The translations under genes and the position numbers were made by a program. Shown one piece after another: positions 5,016-12,190 of a stretch of 12,190 bases of DNA (the stretch's first letter is position 1; each line of letters starts with the position of its first letter). The DNA is taken from NCBI GenBank assembly GCA_005888515.1, contig VAZR01000107.1:1-12190 (forward strand). The letters are read 5' to 3'. The notes below the pieces were generated by a model that searched no databases, was not told the origin of the DNA, and worked only from the letters and a program-made list of their open reading frames with translations. The stretch is from Alphaproteobacteria bacterium. Its GTDB lineage: Bacteria > Pseudomonadota > Alphaproteobacteria > ATCC43930 > CGMCC-115725.

Positions 5016-7808
5016 ATGGTGATGGGTGGGATGAACTTTCGCGAACGCTGGCATGATTACTGGTCGCCCAAGGAGGCGGTCGACACATCGCCCCGCATAT
5101 CCGACGAGGTCAAATACACCACCTGCTACATGTGCGCCTGCCGCTGCGGCATCAAAGTGCATCTGAAGGATGGCGGCATCCGCTTCATCGAGGGCAACCC
5201 GAACCATCCGGTCAATCGCGGCGTGATCTGCGGCAAGGGCGCCTCGGGGATCATGCAGCACTATTCGCCGGCGCGGCTGTCGAAGCCGCTGATGCGGGTC
5301 GGCGAGCGTGGTTCCGGCGAGTTCCGCGAGATCGAGTGGGACGAGGCGATCGCGACGGCGGTGGACTGGCTGTCGAAGATCCGCGCCGAGGACCCAAGGA
5401 AGCTGGCGTTCTTCACCGGCCGCGACCAAAGCCAATCCTTGACCGGGTTCTGGGCGACCCAGTTCGGCACCCCGAACTTCGCGGCGCATGGCGGGTTCTG
5501 CTCGGTGAACATGGCAGCCGCCGGTATGTACACGCTGGGCGGCAGCTTCTGGGAATTCGGCGAACCCGATTGGGAGCGCACCCGTCTTTTCCTGATGTTC
5601 GGGGTCGCCGAAGACCACGATTCGAACCCGATCAAGCTGGCGCTGTCCGGGCTGCGCCGGCGCGGCGCCAAATTCATCTCGATCAACCCGGTGCGCACCG
5701 GCTATTCGGCAATCGCCGATGAATGGATTGGCATCCGCCCCGGCACCGACGGGCTGTTTGTGCTGTCCCTGGTGCATCAGCTGCTCCGCGCCGACAAGAT
5801 CGATCTCGACTATCTCGGGCGTTACACGAACGCCGCCTGGCTGGTGATCCAGGCGCCGGGAACCGCCGATGATGGCCTGTTCGTTCGCAACGAAGCCGGC
5901 GAGCCGCTGGTGCTCGACGCGGCGGGCGGGCTTGCCAGCGGCAAGCAGGCGGGCGTCGAGGCACGAGTTGTCGGCGACGCGACTTTACCCGACGGCCGCC
6001 GTGCCGTGCCGGTGTTTCAGCTGATCGCAGAGCGCTATCTCGATCCGCGCTATGCGCCGGAAAATGTCGCGCCGATGTGTGGCATCCCGGCCGAGACGAT
6101 CCGCCGGATCGCCGGCGAGATCGCCGCGACCGCTTTCGGAGAACAGATCGAAATCCCGGTGACCTGGACAGACTGGGCCGGGCGCGAGCACAAAACAATG
6201 CGCGGCCGGCCGGTGTCGATCCATGCGATGCGCGGCATCTCGGCGCATTCCAACGGATTCCAGACCTGCCGCGCGTTGCACTTGCTGCAGATACTGCTCG
6301 GCACGATCGATGTGCCGGGCGGCTGGCGTTACAAATCGCCCTATCCGAAGCCGGCGCCGCCCGGTCCGAAACCGGCCGGCAAGCCGGGCCAGGTCGCGCC
6401 CGGCACGCCGCTCGCCGGTGCACCGCTCGGCTACGTGCTGTCGCCGGAGGATTTGATCGTCGACGACGCGGGCCGGCCGCAGCGCATCGATAAGGCCTTC
6501 TCGTGGGAGGCGCCGATCGCCGCGCATGGGCTGATGCACATGCTGATCCGCAATGCCGCGAATGGCGATCCCTATCCGATCGATACGCTGTTCATGTACA
6601 TGGCGAACATGGCGTGGAACTCGGCGATGAACACGACCGAGACAATGCGCCTGTTGACCGACAAGGACCCGGCGACCGGCGAGTACAAGATCCCGCGCAT
6701 CATCTATTCCGACGCCTATTATTCCGAGACCGTCGCCTATGCCGATCTGATCCTACCGGATACGACCTATCTCGAACGGTGGGATTGCATCTCATTGCTC
6801 GACCGGCCGATCGGCGGCCCCGATGGGCCGGGCGACTCAATCCGTCAGCCGGTCATCGCCCCCGACCGCGACGTGCGGCCGTTCCAGGATGTGCTGATCG
6901 AGATGGGCGCCCGGCTCGGCCTGCCCGCCTTCGTAACGCCGGACGGAGCGCCGCGCTACCCCGGCGGCTACAAGGACTACATCGCCTTGCACGAACGCAC
7001 GCCGGGTATCGGCCCGCTCGCCGGCTGGCGCGGCGCCGATGGCGACGCGCACGGCAAGGGTGCGCCGAACCCGCGGCAGCTCGAGCGCTACATCGCGAAT
7101 GGCTGCTTCTGGAAATTCGAGTTGCCGCCCGAGCAGCTGTTCTTCAAGCACGCCAATAAGGCCTATCTCGGAACCGCGACGACGATGGGCTTGATCCCGG
7201 CGCCCGAGCCGATCGTGTTGCAGCTCTATGTCGAGCCATTGCAGCGCTTCCGCCTCGCGGCGCAAGGGCGCGGCGCGATGCAGCCGCCCGACAAGGACCG
7301 CGCGCGCATCGAGACATATTTCGATCCCCTGCCCTTCTGGTACGCGCCGTTCGAGGAGACGCGCGCCGATCCCGGCGGCTTCCCGTTGCACGCGATCACC
7401 CAGCGGCCGATGCAGATGTACCATTCCTGGCATTCGCAGAATGCCTGGCTGCGCCAGATCCTCGGCCAGAACCGCCTGTTCATGAACCGGGTGACGGCAC
7501 GCGCCCTCGGCCTCGGCGATGATGATTGGGTCTGGGTATCGAGCCAAGCCGGCCGCATCGAAGCGCAACTGAAATTGATGGACGGGGTCAACCCGAACAC
7601 GGTGTGGACCTGGAACGCGATCGGCAAGCGCGCCGGCGCTTGGAACCTCGCTGCCGACTCGCCGGAATTCACCAAAGGCTTTCTGTTGAACCATCTGATC
7701 GGCGGCTTCAGGGCGTTTGGTCATCCGCGCTCGATCGCGCCACCGCCCGAGACCCTGCGTTACGGCGCGCGCTTTGGCGGCGACGAGCAGCAGGACGCCG
7801 CCGAATGA
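5016..7808 (+). CDS. soeA: Sulfite dehydrogenase (quinone), molybdopterin catalytic subunit SoeA
   Basis: A 930-residue DMSO-reductase-family molybdoenzyme without a Tat signal, so cytoplasmic. It is predicted to oxidise sulfite to sulfate. The N-terminal [4Fe-4S] site is C37-x2-C40-x3-C44-x27-C72 (TTCYMCACRCGIK to VICGKG). Then come KLAFFTGRDQSQS and AAHGGFCSVNMAAAG, where C162 is the likely Mo ligand. FGVAEDHDSNPIK, INPVRTGYSAIADEWIGI and IRPGTDGLFVLSLVH bind the bis-MGD cofactor. A proline-rich stretch (about residues 445-470) lies before the second half. The C-terminal domain (QMYHSWHSQNAWLRQI, NRVTARALGLGDDDWV) closes the cofactor site. The pattern matches SoeA as I remember it from Allochromatium and Ruegeria better than formate dehydrogenase or PsrA/PhsA. 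The start is uncertain: ATGs at 5016, 5022 and 5031 are all possible, and the last has GGTGA about 7 bases upstream. The stop overlaps the soeB start as ATGA. Confidence 0.9.
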   Translation: MVMGGMNFRERWHDYWSPKEAVDTSPRISDEVKYTTCYMCACRCGIKVHLKDGGIRFIEGNPNHPVNRGVICGKGASGIMQHYSPARLSKPLMRVGERGSGEFREIEWDEAIATAVDWLSKIRAEDPRKLAFFTGRDQSQSLTGFWATQFGTPNFAAHGGFCSVNMAAAGMYTLGGSFWEFGEPDWERTRLFLMFGVAEDHDSNPIKLALSGLRRRGAKFISINPVRTGYSAIADEWIGIRPGTDGLFVLSLVHQLLRADKIDLDYLGRYTNAAWLVIQAPGTADDGLFVRNEAGEPLVLDAAGGLASGKQAGVEARVVGDATLPDGRRAVPVFQLIAERYLDPRYAPENVAPMCGIPAETIRRIAGEIAATAFGEQIEIPVTWTDWAGREHKTMRGRPVSIHAMRGISAHSNGFQTCRALHLLQILLGTIDVPGGWRYKSPYPKPAPPGPKPAGKPGQVAPGTPLAGAPLGYVLSPEDLIVDDAGRPQRIDKAFSWEAPIAAHGLMHMLIRNAANGDPYPIDTLFMYMANMAWNSAMNTTETMRLLTDKDPATGEYKIPRIIYSDAYYSETVAYADLILPDTTYLERWDCISLLDRPIGGPDGPGDSIRQPVIAPDRDVRPFQDVLIEMGARLGLPAFVTPDGAPRYPGGYKDYIALHERTPGIGPLAGWRGADGDAHGKGAPNPRQLERYIANGCFWKFELPPEQLFFKHANKAYLGTATTMGLIPAPEPIVLQLYVEPLQRFRLAAQGRGAMQPPDKDRARIETYFDPLPFWYAPFEETRADPGGFPLHAITQRPMQMYHSWHSQNAWLRQILGQNRLFMNRVTARALGLGDDDWVWVSSQAGRIEAQLKLMDGVNPNTVWTWNAIGKRAGAWNLAADSPEFTKGFLLNHLIGGFRAFGHPRSIAPPPETLRYGARFGGDEQQDAAE

Positions 7809-8569
7809 CCGACCTGCCGCCGACCTATCCCGGCCAGAAAAAGCTGGGGCTCGTCATCGATCTCGATCTGTGCGTCGGCTGCCATGCCTGCGCCACCGCC
7901 TGCAAGGAATGGAATACCGGTGGGCACATGGCTCCGTTGCCCGATTTCAACGCCTATGGCGATGGTGCCTGGGGCGTGTGGTTCAACCGCATCCATTCCT
8001 TCGAGGACGGCGAGGGCGAACGGGCCTGCACCGTGCATTTCCCGAAATCCTGCCTGCATTGCGAGGACGCGGCTTGCGTCACGGTGTGCCCGACCGGCGC
8101 CTCCTACAAGCGCGTTGAGGACGGGATCGTGCTGGTCAATGAGAGCCTGTGCATCGGCTGCAAGCTGTGCTCCTGGGCCTGCCCCTACGGCGCGCGCGAG
8201 TTCGACGCCGATGAAGGCGTCATGAAGAAATGCACGCTGTGCATCGACCGCATCTACAACGATAATCTTGCGCCGCAAGAGCGCCAGCCGGCCTGTGTCA
8301 TGGTGTGCCCGACCAAGGCGCGGTTTTTCGGCGATCTCGGCGACCCGAATTCGGCGGTCTCCGAGCTGGTTGCGGCGCGCGCCGGCACCGATCTGATGCC
8401 CGAGCTCGGCTATCGCCCGGTCAACAAATACCTGCCGCCGCGCCGCGGCCGGCCGCATGGCGAGGATCGGGAAGCGGCGCCGCTGAGCGCGGTCATTGCC
8501 GAAGCGCAAAACGAGGCCGATGCCGCAAACCCGTTGCTGCGCTGGGTCGACCGGCTGCTGTCGCGCTAA
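7805..8569 (+). CDS. soeB: Sulfite dehydrogenase (quinone), iron-sulfur subunit SoeB
   Basis: A 254-residue electron-transfer subunit of the DmsB/NrfC type, carrying electrons from SoeA to SoeC on the cytoplasmic side. Four cysteine groups give four [4Fe-4S] clusters: LCVGCHACATACKEWN near the start, SCLHCEDAACVTVCPTGA, LCIGCKLCSWACPYGARE, and KKCTLCIDR together with PACVMVCPTKARFFGDL. All expected cysteines are present. The opening MTDLPPTYPGQKKLGLVIDL and the insertion WNTGGHMAPLPDFNAYG are those of SoeB-type proteins. The ATG at 7805 overlaps the soeA stop (ATGA), so translation is coupled. The frame is open far upstream, but only as an artefact inside soeA. soeC starts 8 bases after the TAA. 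Confidence 0.93.
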   Translation: MTDLPPTYPGQKKLGLVIDLDLCVGCHACATACKEWNTGGHMAPLPDFNAYGDGAWGVWFNRIHSFEDGEGERACTVHFPKSCLHCEDAACVTVCPTGASYKRVEDGIVLVNESLCIGCKLCSWACPYGAREFDADEGVMKKCTLCIDRIYNDNLAPQERQPACVMVCPTKARFFGDLGDPNSAVSELVAARAGTDLMPELGYRPVNKYLPPRRGRPHGEDREAAPLSAVIAEAQNEADAANPLLRWVDRLLSR

Positions 8570-8577
8570 GAGATCGG

Positions 8578-9525
8578 ATGCATCCGACTTTCTCGATCGT
8601 CTTTTTCACGACCGCGTCCGGGGCGGGGTTTGCCCTGTTGTTCCTGCTCGGCCTCGCCGCGCCGCTCGGGCTGTTGCCGGAGAGTAGCGGCTTCGGCTTT
8701 GTCGCGCTGGCGACCGCCTTCGTGCTGGCGACGGCGGGTCTTGTCTCGTCGGTATTCCATCTCGGCCGGCCGGAGCGGGCGTGGCGCGCTTTTTCGCAAT
8801 GGCGCTCCTCGTGGTTGTCCCGCGAAGGCGTCATGTCGGTGATGACCTTTGTCCCGGCGGCGATCTTCGCGATCGGCTGGATCTTCTTCGGCGTGACCGA
8901 CGGGGTGATCGGGCTGTTCGGCTTTCTCGCTGCGATATGCGCCGCCGTGACGATCGCCTGTACCGGCATGATCTACGCGTCGCTGAAGCCGATCCACCAG
9001 TGGCATAATCGCTGGGTCGTCCCGAATTATTTCACGCTCGGGCTGATGGCCGGATTTCTCCTGCTCGATCTGATCATCCGCTTCTGGACGGTGCGGCCGG
9101 TCGGCACACCGCTCTTGGCCCTCCTGGCAGTGCTTGCCGCGTGGTGGAGCAAGGAAGCCTACTGGCGATTCATCGACACGACTTCGGCGCCGAGCAATGT
9201 CGCCAGCGCCACCGCGCTCGGCAGCCGCGGCCGCGTGCGCATGCTCGAACCACCGCACACCCAGGACAATTACCTGTTGCAGGAGATGGGGTTCCACATC
9301 GCGCGTAAGCACAAAACGCGGCTGCGCCTGATCGCCCGGATCACCGCCTTCGTATTGCCAGCGCTGTTGTGTCTAATCGCGCTGATCGGCTCCGGCACGG
9401 TCGCGGCGATTGCCGCGGCGCTTGCGGTATTGAGCGCGGCGGTGGGGCTCGTCACCGAGCGCTGGCTGTTCTTCGCCGAGGCGAAGCACACCGTGATGCT
9501 CTACTACGGCGCCGATGCCGTCTGA
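8578..9525 (+). CDS. soeC: Sulfite dehydrogenase (quinone), membrane anchor subunit SoeC (DmsC family)
   Basis: A 315-residue integral membrane protein that anchors SoeAB to the inner face of the cytoplasmic membrane and passes electrons to quinone. About eight hydrophobic segments can be counted, near residues 5-30, 38-60, 84-106, 110-135, 145-168, 175-195, 248-272 and 276-302. The opening MHPTFSIVFFTTASGAGFAL and the motifs SSVFHLGRPERAWRAFSQWR, SWLSREG, IYASLKPIHQWHN and EMGFHIARKH are those of SoeC/DmsC anchors. Conserved charged loop residues, including H and R of FHLGRPERA, are in place. The gene follows soeB by 8 bases, with weak AAGAGA as ribosome binding site. Its end overlaps the next gene by 11 bases. 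Confidence 0.92.
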   Translation: MHPTFSIVFFTTASGAGFALLFLLGLAAPLGLLPESSGFGFVALATAFVLATAGLVSSVFHLGRPERAWRAFSQWRSSWLSREGVMSVMTFVPAAIFAIGWIFFGVTDGVIGLFGFLAAICAAVTIACTGMIYASLKPIHQWHNRWVVPNYFTLGLMAGFLLLDLIIRFWTVRPVGTPLLALLAVLAAWWSKEAYWRFIDTTSAPSNVASATALGSRGRVRMLEPPHTQDNYLLQEMGFHIARKHKTRLRLIARITAFVLPALLCLIALIGSGTVAAIAAALAVLSAAVGLVTERWLFFAEAKHTVMLYYGADAV

Positions 9526-10672
9526 GCCTCTGCCGCGCCGGTCGGGCCAGATAGGGGCGCCTCCGACACAGGCGGCGCGATCCGCCGGGCCGGCAAGCCG
9601 CCCGCTGTCGCTGCTGCGACGAGCGGTGAAGATCGTCAGCATCAATCTGCTGCTGATCGTGCTGCTGCTGATTCCGCTCGAATTGTGGTTCGGTCATTGG
9701 CTCGACGGTCCCGGCGCGGTCAGCATGCTCGACGCCAATCCGGGCCGGGTCGAGCATCGCTCAAGCCCGCTCTACCCTCCAGGAAACCGCATCACCAACA
9801 GCCGCACCCGATATGGATTTCGCGGCGGCCCCGCCGATCCGGCGCGGATCGACGTGCTCGCGCTGGGCGGCAGCACGACCGCCGAACGCTATATCGACGA
9901 CAAAGACATCTGGACGGCGCAGCTGGAAGCTCGGCTGCACGAAACCAATTGTCCAATCGCCATCGCCAATGCCGGGGTCGACGGCTATTCGACGGTCGGC
10001 CACATCGCCAGCTTCAACGGTTGGTTCGACCGGGTGCCCGGGCTGAAGCCGCGTTTTATGCTGGCCTATATCGGAATCAATGACGCGGCGGTGCACCCGA
10101 GCGCCGCATGGTATGAGGATTCAGTGCGCTACAAAAGCCGTTGGCGGCAGATCGAGCACTACATCGCGGCGCGCAGCGCACTGCAGCGGCTCAAAATCGC
10201 CGTGCGCGGCTGGTGGCAGGCGCGGCAGAACCAGCTGATCCATGACGAAGTACCGATCGCGCCCGGTACGCAGTGGGAGCCGGCGACCCTCCAATCCGAT
10301 TTCGCGGCGAGCGTGGCGCCCAAGATCGCCGCCTACCGCCAGCGCCTCGGGCGTCTGACAAAGCTGATCCGCGATTTCGGCGCGCAGCCGATCTACATCA
10401 CGCAAAAGCGCATAGACGGCCGCCTCGTCGACGGTCATTGGCAGCAGATCGTCGGGTCGGACGGTGCCCGCAATACCGCGACCGTCGACGCGATCAACCA
10501 GGCGACATTGGCGTTCTGCCGCGACACCGGCGAAACCTGCATCAACCTGGCCGAGCGGATCGATTTCGGTGCAAACGAATTTGCCGACGGCATTCACACC
10601 AACCCGGCCGGTTCGGCTCATATCGGGCGCTTTCTGGCGCGCGAGCTTGGCCCCTTGTTGTGCCGCCGATAG
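9515..10672 (+). CDS. Membrane-anchored SGNH/GDSL-type hydrolase (first of a tandem pair)
   Basis: A 385-residue protein with a basic N-terminal tail and one membrane segment at about residues 40-58 (IVSINLLLIVLLLIPLELWF). This places the rest in the periplasm. The SGNH blocks are visible: ALGGSTTAE with nucleophile S120, NAGVDGYST (G near 154), YIGIND (N189, D190) and DGIHTNPAG with the D358-x2-H361 dyad. The family comprises esterases, lipases and polysaccharide O-acetyltransferases or deacetylases. Anchored periplasmic members usually move acetyl groups on cell-surface glycans, which is inference here. The ATG at 9515 lies within the end of soeC (11-base overlap) without a clear ribosome binding site. 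A GTG near 9627, just before the membrane segment, is the alternative. The gene is probably transcribed with soeABC. Confidence 0.82.
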   Translation: MPSEPLPRRSGQIGAPPTQAARSAGPASRPLSLLRRAVKIVSINLLLIVLLLIPLELWFGHWLDGPGAVSMLDANPGRVEHRSSPLYPPGNRITNSRTRYGFRGGPADPARIDVLALGGSTTAERYIDDKDIWTAQLEARLHETNCPIAIANAGVDGYSTVGHIASFNGWFDRVPGLKPRFMLAYIGINDAAVHPSAAWYEDSVRYKSRWRQIEHYIAARSALQRLKIAVRGWWQARQNQLIHDEVPIAPGTQWEPATLQSDFAASVAPKIAAYRQRLGRLTKLIRDFGAQPIYITQKRIDGRLVDGHWQQIVGSDGARNTATVDAINQATLAFCRDTGETCINLAERIDFGANEFADGIHTNPAGSAHIGRFLARELGPLLCRR

Positions 10673-10692
10673 TGCGGCGACTGCCTCGGCGA

Positions 10693-11856
10693 ATGGGCAC
10701 GGAGTTCCGCAAATCGCTGTTGCTGCTCGCCGGCAGCATCGTGCTGTGGTTCGCGATCACCGAGGGCGTCTGCCGTTTGCTGCCGGTCCATAGCGGGTTT
10801 GAGGTCCAGCCGGTCGATGCCGAAAATCCGGTCATCCGCTTTCGTCCAAACCGCGACTTCCTGTATTCGCACGGCGCGTTTCTGACCAACGTCAATCACG
10901 GCCATGTCAACAACGACGGCTTCATCAACAATCAGGATTACGACGCCGGAGACACGCGCCCGCTGCTGGCGGTGATTGGCGACAGCTACATTGAGGCGGC
11001 GATGGTCTCGTACCCGCAGACGCTGCAAGGCCGGCTCGCCGCGCAGCAAGGCGGGGAGCGGCGCATCTATAGCTTTGGTTCCTCCGGCAGCTCGCTGCTC
11101 GATTACCTTTATTACGCGGTCTATGTTCGCCAACGCTTCGGTGCCGAATGGCTGGTGATCAATGTCGTCGGCAATGATTTCGACGAAATGCTGCTGCGCT
11201 ACAAGCAGTCCCCCGCCTTCCACTATTTCACCGAGTTGCCGGACGGCAATCTGACCCCGACACTGGTGCAATATCACCCGTCTCGGACTCGCGCCGTGCT
11301 GCGCCATTCCGCACTCGCACGCTATTTGTTCTTCAATGTCCGCGCCACCGCACCCGTCGTTGATCGGTTGCTTGAAGGGGCGCACCGGCTCCGATTATGG
11401 GTTACTGACCCCATTGCTTCGGCGAAGGCGGCCTCGCCTGGGTTTGTCGGCAACACCGCCAGCGATGCCGACCCTTTGAGGGTCGAGCTGTCGAAGCGCG
11501 CAACCCTCTGGGTCCTCGATCATCTGCCGGAAAGTGCCGGCCTTCCGGTGTCGCACATATTGTTGCTGATGGACGGTTATCGGGCGTTCGAGCCGGACCG
11601 GGTTGAGGCGGCGCGCCGCAGCTTCTTTGCGATCATGCGCGAATACCTGATCAGCGAAGCCCGCAATCGGGGCTACGAAGTGAAGGACATGCAGGAATGG
11701 TTCGTCCGCCGACATCGGCGTGATGGTGCGGTATTCAATTTTCCAGACGATGGCCATTGGAGCGCAGTGGGCCACGAAGAAGCCGCCAATGCCGTCATGG
11801 CCAGCGAATTTTACCGCCGTTTCACCGGCCGCGAAGGTCAGTCCAGTTCAAATTGA
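10693..11856 (+). CDS. Membrane-anchored SGNH/GDSL-type hydrolase (second of a tandem pair)
   Basis: A 387-residue protein with an N-terminal membrane anchor at residues 8-30 (SLLLLAGSIVLWFAITEGV) and a periplasmic SGNH domain. Block I is LLAVIGDSYIEAA with S98 as nucleophile, block II FGSSGSS (G129), block III NVVGNDFDE (N161) and block V DDGHWSAVGHEEAA with D352 and H355. The GDSY form and the W after the catalytic His differ from the preceding SGNH protein, so the two are distant paralogues rather than a recent copy. The likely role is acetyl or acyl transfer/hydrolysis on an extracytoplasmic glycan, by family analogy. The ATG at 10693 is the first Met. A GTG at 10672 touches the TAG of the upstream gene (TAGTG) and would allow coupled translation. 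Neither has a clear ribosome binding site. The 3' end overlaps a gene on the other strand by 19 bases. Confidence 0.83.
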   Translation: MGTEFRKSLLLLAGSIVLWFAITEGVCRLLPVHSGFEVQPVDAENPVIRFRPNRDFLYSHGAFLTNVNHGHVNNDGFINNQDYDAGDTRPLLAVIGDSYIEAAMVSYPQTLQGRLAAQQGGERRIYSFGSSGSSLLDYLYYAVYVRQRFGAEWLVINVVGNDFDEMLLRYKQSPAFHYFTELPDGNLTPTLVQYHPSRTRAVLRHSALARYLFFNVRATAPVVDRLLEGAHRLRLWVTDPIASAKAASPGFVGNTASDADPLRVELSKRATLWVLDHLPESAGLPVSHILLLMDGYRAFEPDRVEAARRSFFAIMREYLISEARNRGYEVKDMQEWFVRRHRRDGAVFNFPDDGHWSAVGHEEAANAVMASEFYRRFTGREGQSSSN

Positions 11857-12190
11857 CCGGACAGGGCGCGCAACGCGTGGGCAATTGCACCGGCCGCGAC
11901 GGCATGCCCGTGTTCGTTCCAATGGCCGTCGGCATCGAAGTCGAAACGGCGATGTTCCCTTTGCCAATCGGCGGCGAAGACCGGCTGCAGGTCGAGGAAC
12001 GGGATGTGGTGCCGCTCCGCCGTGTCCTCGGCGATGCGATTGAGCACGAGCGCCGGGCTGTCGCTGCCGCGGTAAATTGCGGAACGGTCGGTGTCCATCG
12101 CCAGCAGCAGGTTCGCGCCCATTGAGCGCACCACTACGTCGAGCCGTCCGAACAGGTAATCGGTGACGGACTCGACGCCGCGCCGGTCGG
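11838..12190 (-). CDS. SGNH/GDSL-type hydrolase, C-terminal part (5' end beyond window)
   Basis: The minus strand is open from the right edge to a TGA at 11838-11840, 117 codons with no stop. An in-frame ATG at 12134 lies within the domain and is not the true start. The segment contains FGRLDVVVRSMGANLLLAMD (late Rossmann-like strand), HHIPFLDLQPVF and FDADGHWNEHGHAVAA, which is SGNH block V with the D-x2-H dyad. The nucleophile block lies outside the window. It resembles the preceding protein in having W after the catalytic His. It converges on that gene with a 19-base overlap and no terminator between. An SGNH protein of the AlgX/AlgJ-like or generic type beside an MBOAT gene is plausible, but the flank is not visible. 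Confidence 0.75.
   Translation of the reverse strand, partial: DRRGVESVTDYLFGRLDVVVRSMGANLLLAMDTDRSAIYRGSDSPALVLNRIAEDTAERHHIPFLDLQPVFAADWQREHRRFDFDADGHWNEHGHAVAAGAIAHALRALSGQFELD

Noticed and set aside
4284..5777. Minus-strand open frame of 497 codons
   Set aside because: It lies opposite the TAXI receptor and soeA, both with strong family motifs. Long antisense frames are expected in GC-rich DNA. It crosses the gene boundary and shows no recognisable domain.
6837..7724. Minus-strand open frame of 295 codons
   Set aside because: Entirely inside soeA and without motif or ribosome binding site. A codon-bias shadow.
5016..9525. Formate dehydrogenase, DMSO reductase or polysulfide reductase instead of SoeABC
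   Set aside because: There is no Tat signal as in exported DmsA/PsrA. The motifs GRDQSQS, GGFCSVNMAAAG and FGVAEDHDSNP and the SoeB/SoeC openings agree with remembered SoeABC. A phylogeny would settle it.
11838..12134. Treating the last minus-strand gene as a complete 98-residue protein
   Set aside because: The frame stays open to the window edge and the ATG at 12134 falls inside the SGNH fold, so the gene is cut by the window rather than short.
1..12190. CRISPR array, insertion sequence, integrase or attachment site
   Set aside because: No spaced direct repeats, transposase motifs or terminal inverted repeats were found on reading both strands.

Overview
The window is GC-rich, densely packed bacterial DNA, most probably from an alphaproteobacterium. 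Two things suggest this: an EcfG-type promoter (GGAAC-N17-CGTT) stands in front of a stress-type gene, and the gene content fits, namely a SoeABC-type sulfite dehydrogenase, a TAXI solute receptor and a DUF6496 small protein. Species cannot be told from the sequence. No tRNA, rRNA, CRISPR array, insertion sequence or integrase was seen.

Left part (1-2162). The 5' part of a minus-strand amidohydrolase (Amidohydrolase_2 type) runs off the left edge. A 262-bp gap follows, holding two tandem hairpins, the second with the form of a plus-strand intrinsic terminator. Next is a small basic DUF6496/Rho-N-like protein on the minus strand. Divergent from it is a broken short-chain dehydrogenase (SDR), preceded by a well-matched EcfG promoter. 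The SDR has lost its YxxxK catalytic segment and is frameshifted, and it looks like a mosaic of two SDR types.

Middle part (2223-9525). A MaoC-like hydratase converges tail-to-tail (17-bp overlap) on a low-specificity L-threonine aldolase. Divergent from the aldolase is a plus-strand run: a TAXI-type periplasmic solute receptor without a permease gene, then soeA, soeB and soeC. The last three encode a cytoplasm-facing, membrane-anchored molybdoenzyme predicted to oxidise sulfite to sulfate and pass electrons through four [4Fe-4S] clusters in SoeB to the quinone pool via SoeC. soeA and soeB overlap by ATGA, and soeB and soeC are 8 bp apart.

Right part (9515-12190). Two different membrane-anchored SGNH/GDSL-type hydrolases follow. 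The first starts inside the end of soeC and the second abuts the first. The 3' part of a third SGNH protein on the minus strand converges on the second with a 19-bp overlap and runs off the right edge. A cluster of anchored SGNH proteins is typical of periplasmic polysaccharide O-acetylation loci, so an MBOAT acyltransferase gene may lie just to the right. This is inference. The least explained features are the SGNH genes physically fused to the sulfite dehydrogenase operon and the orphan TAXI receptor at its head.
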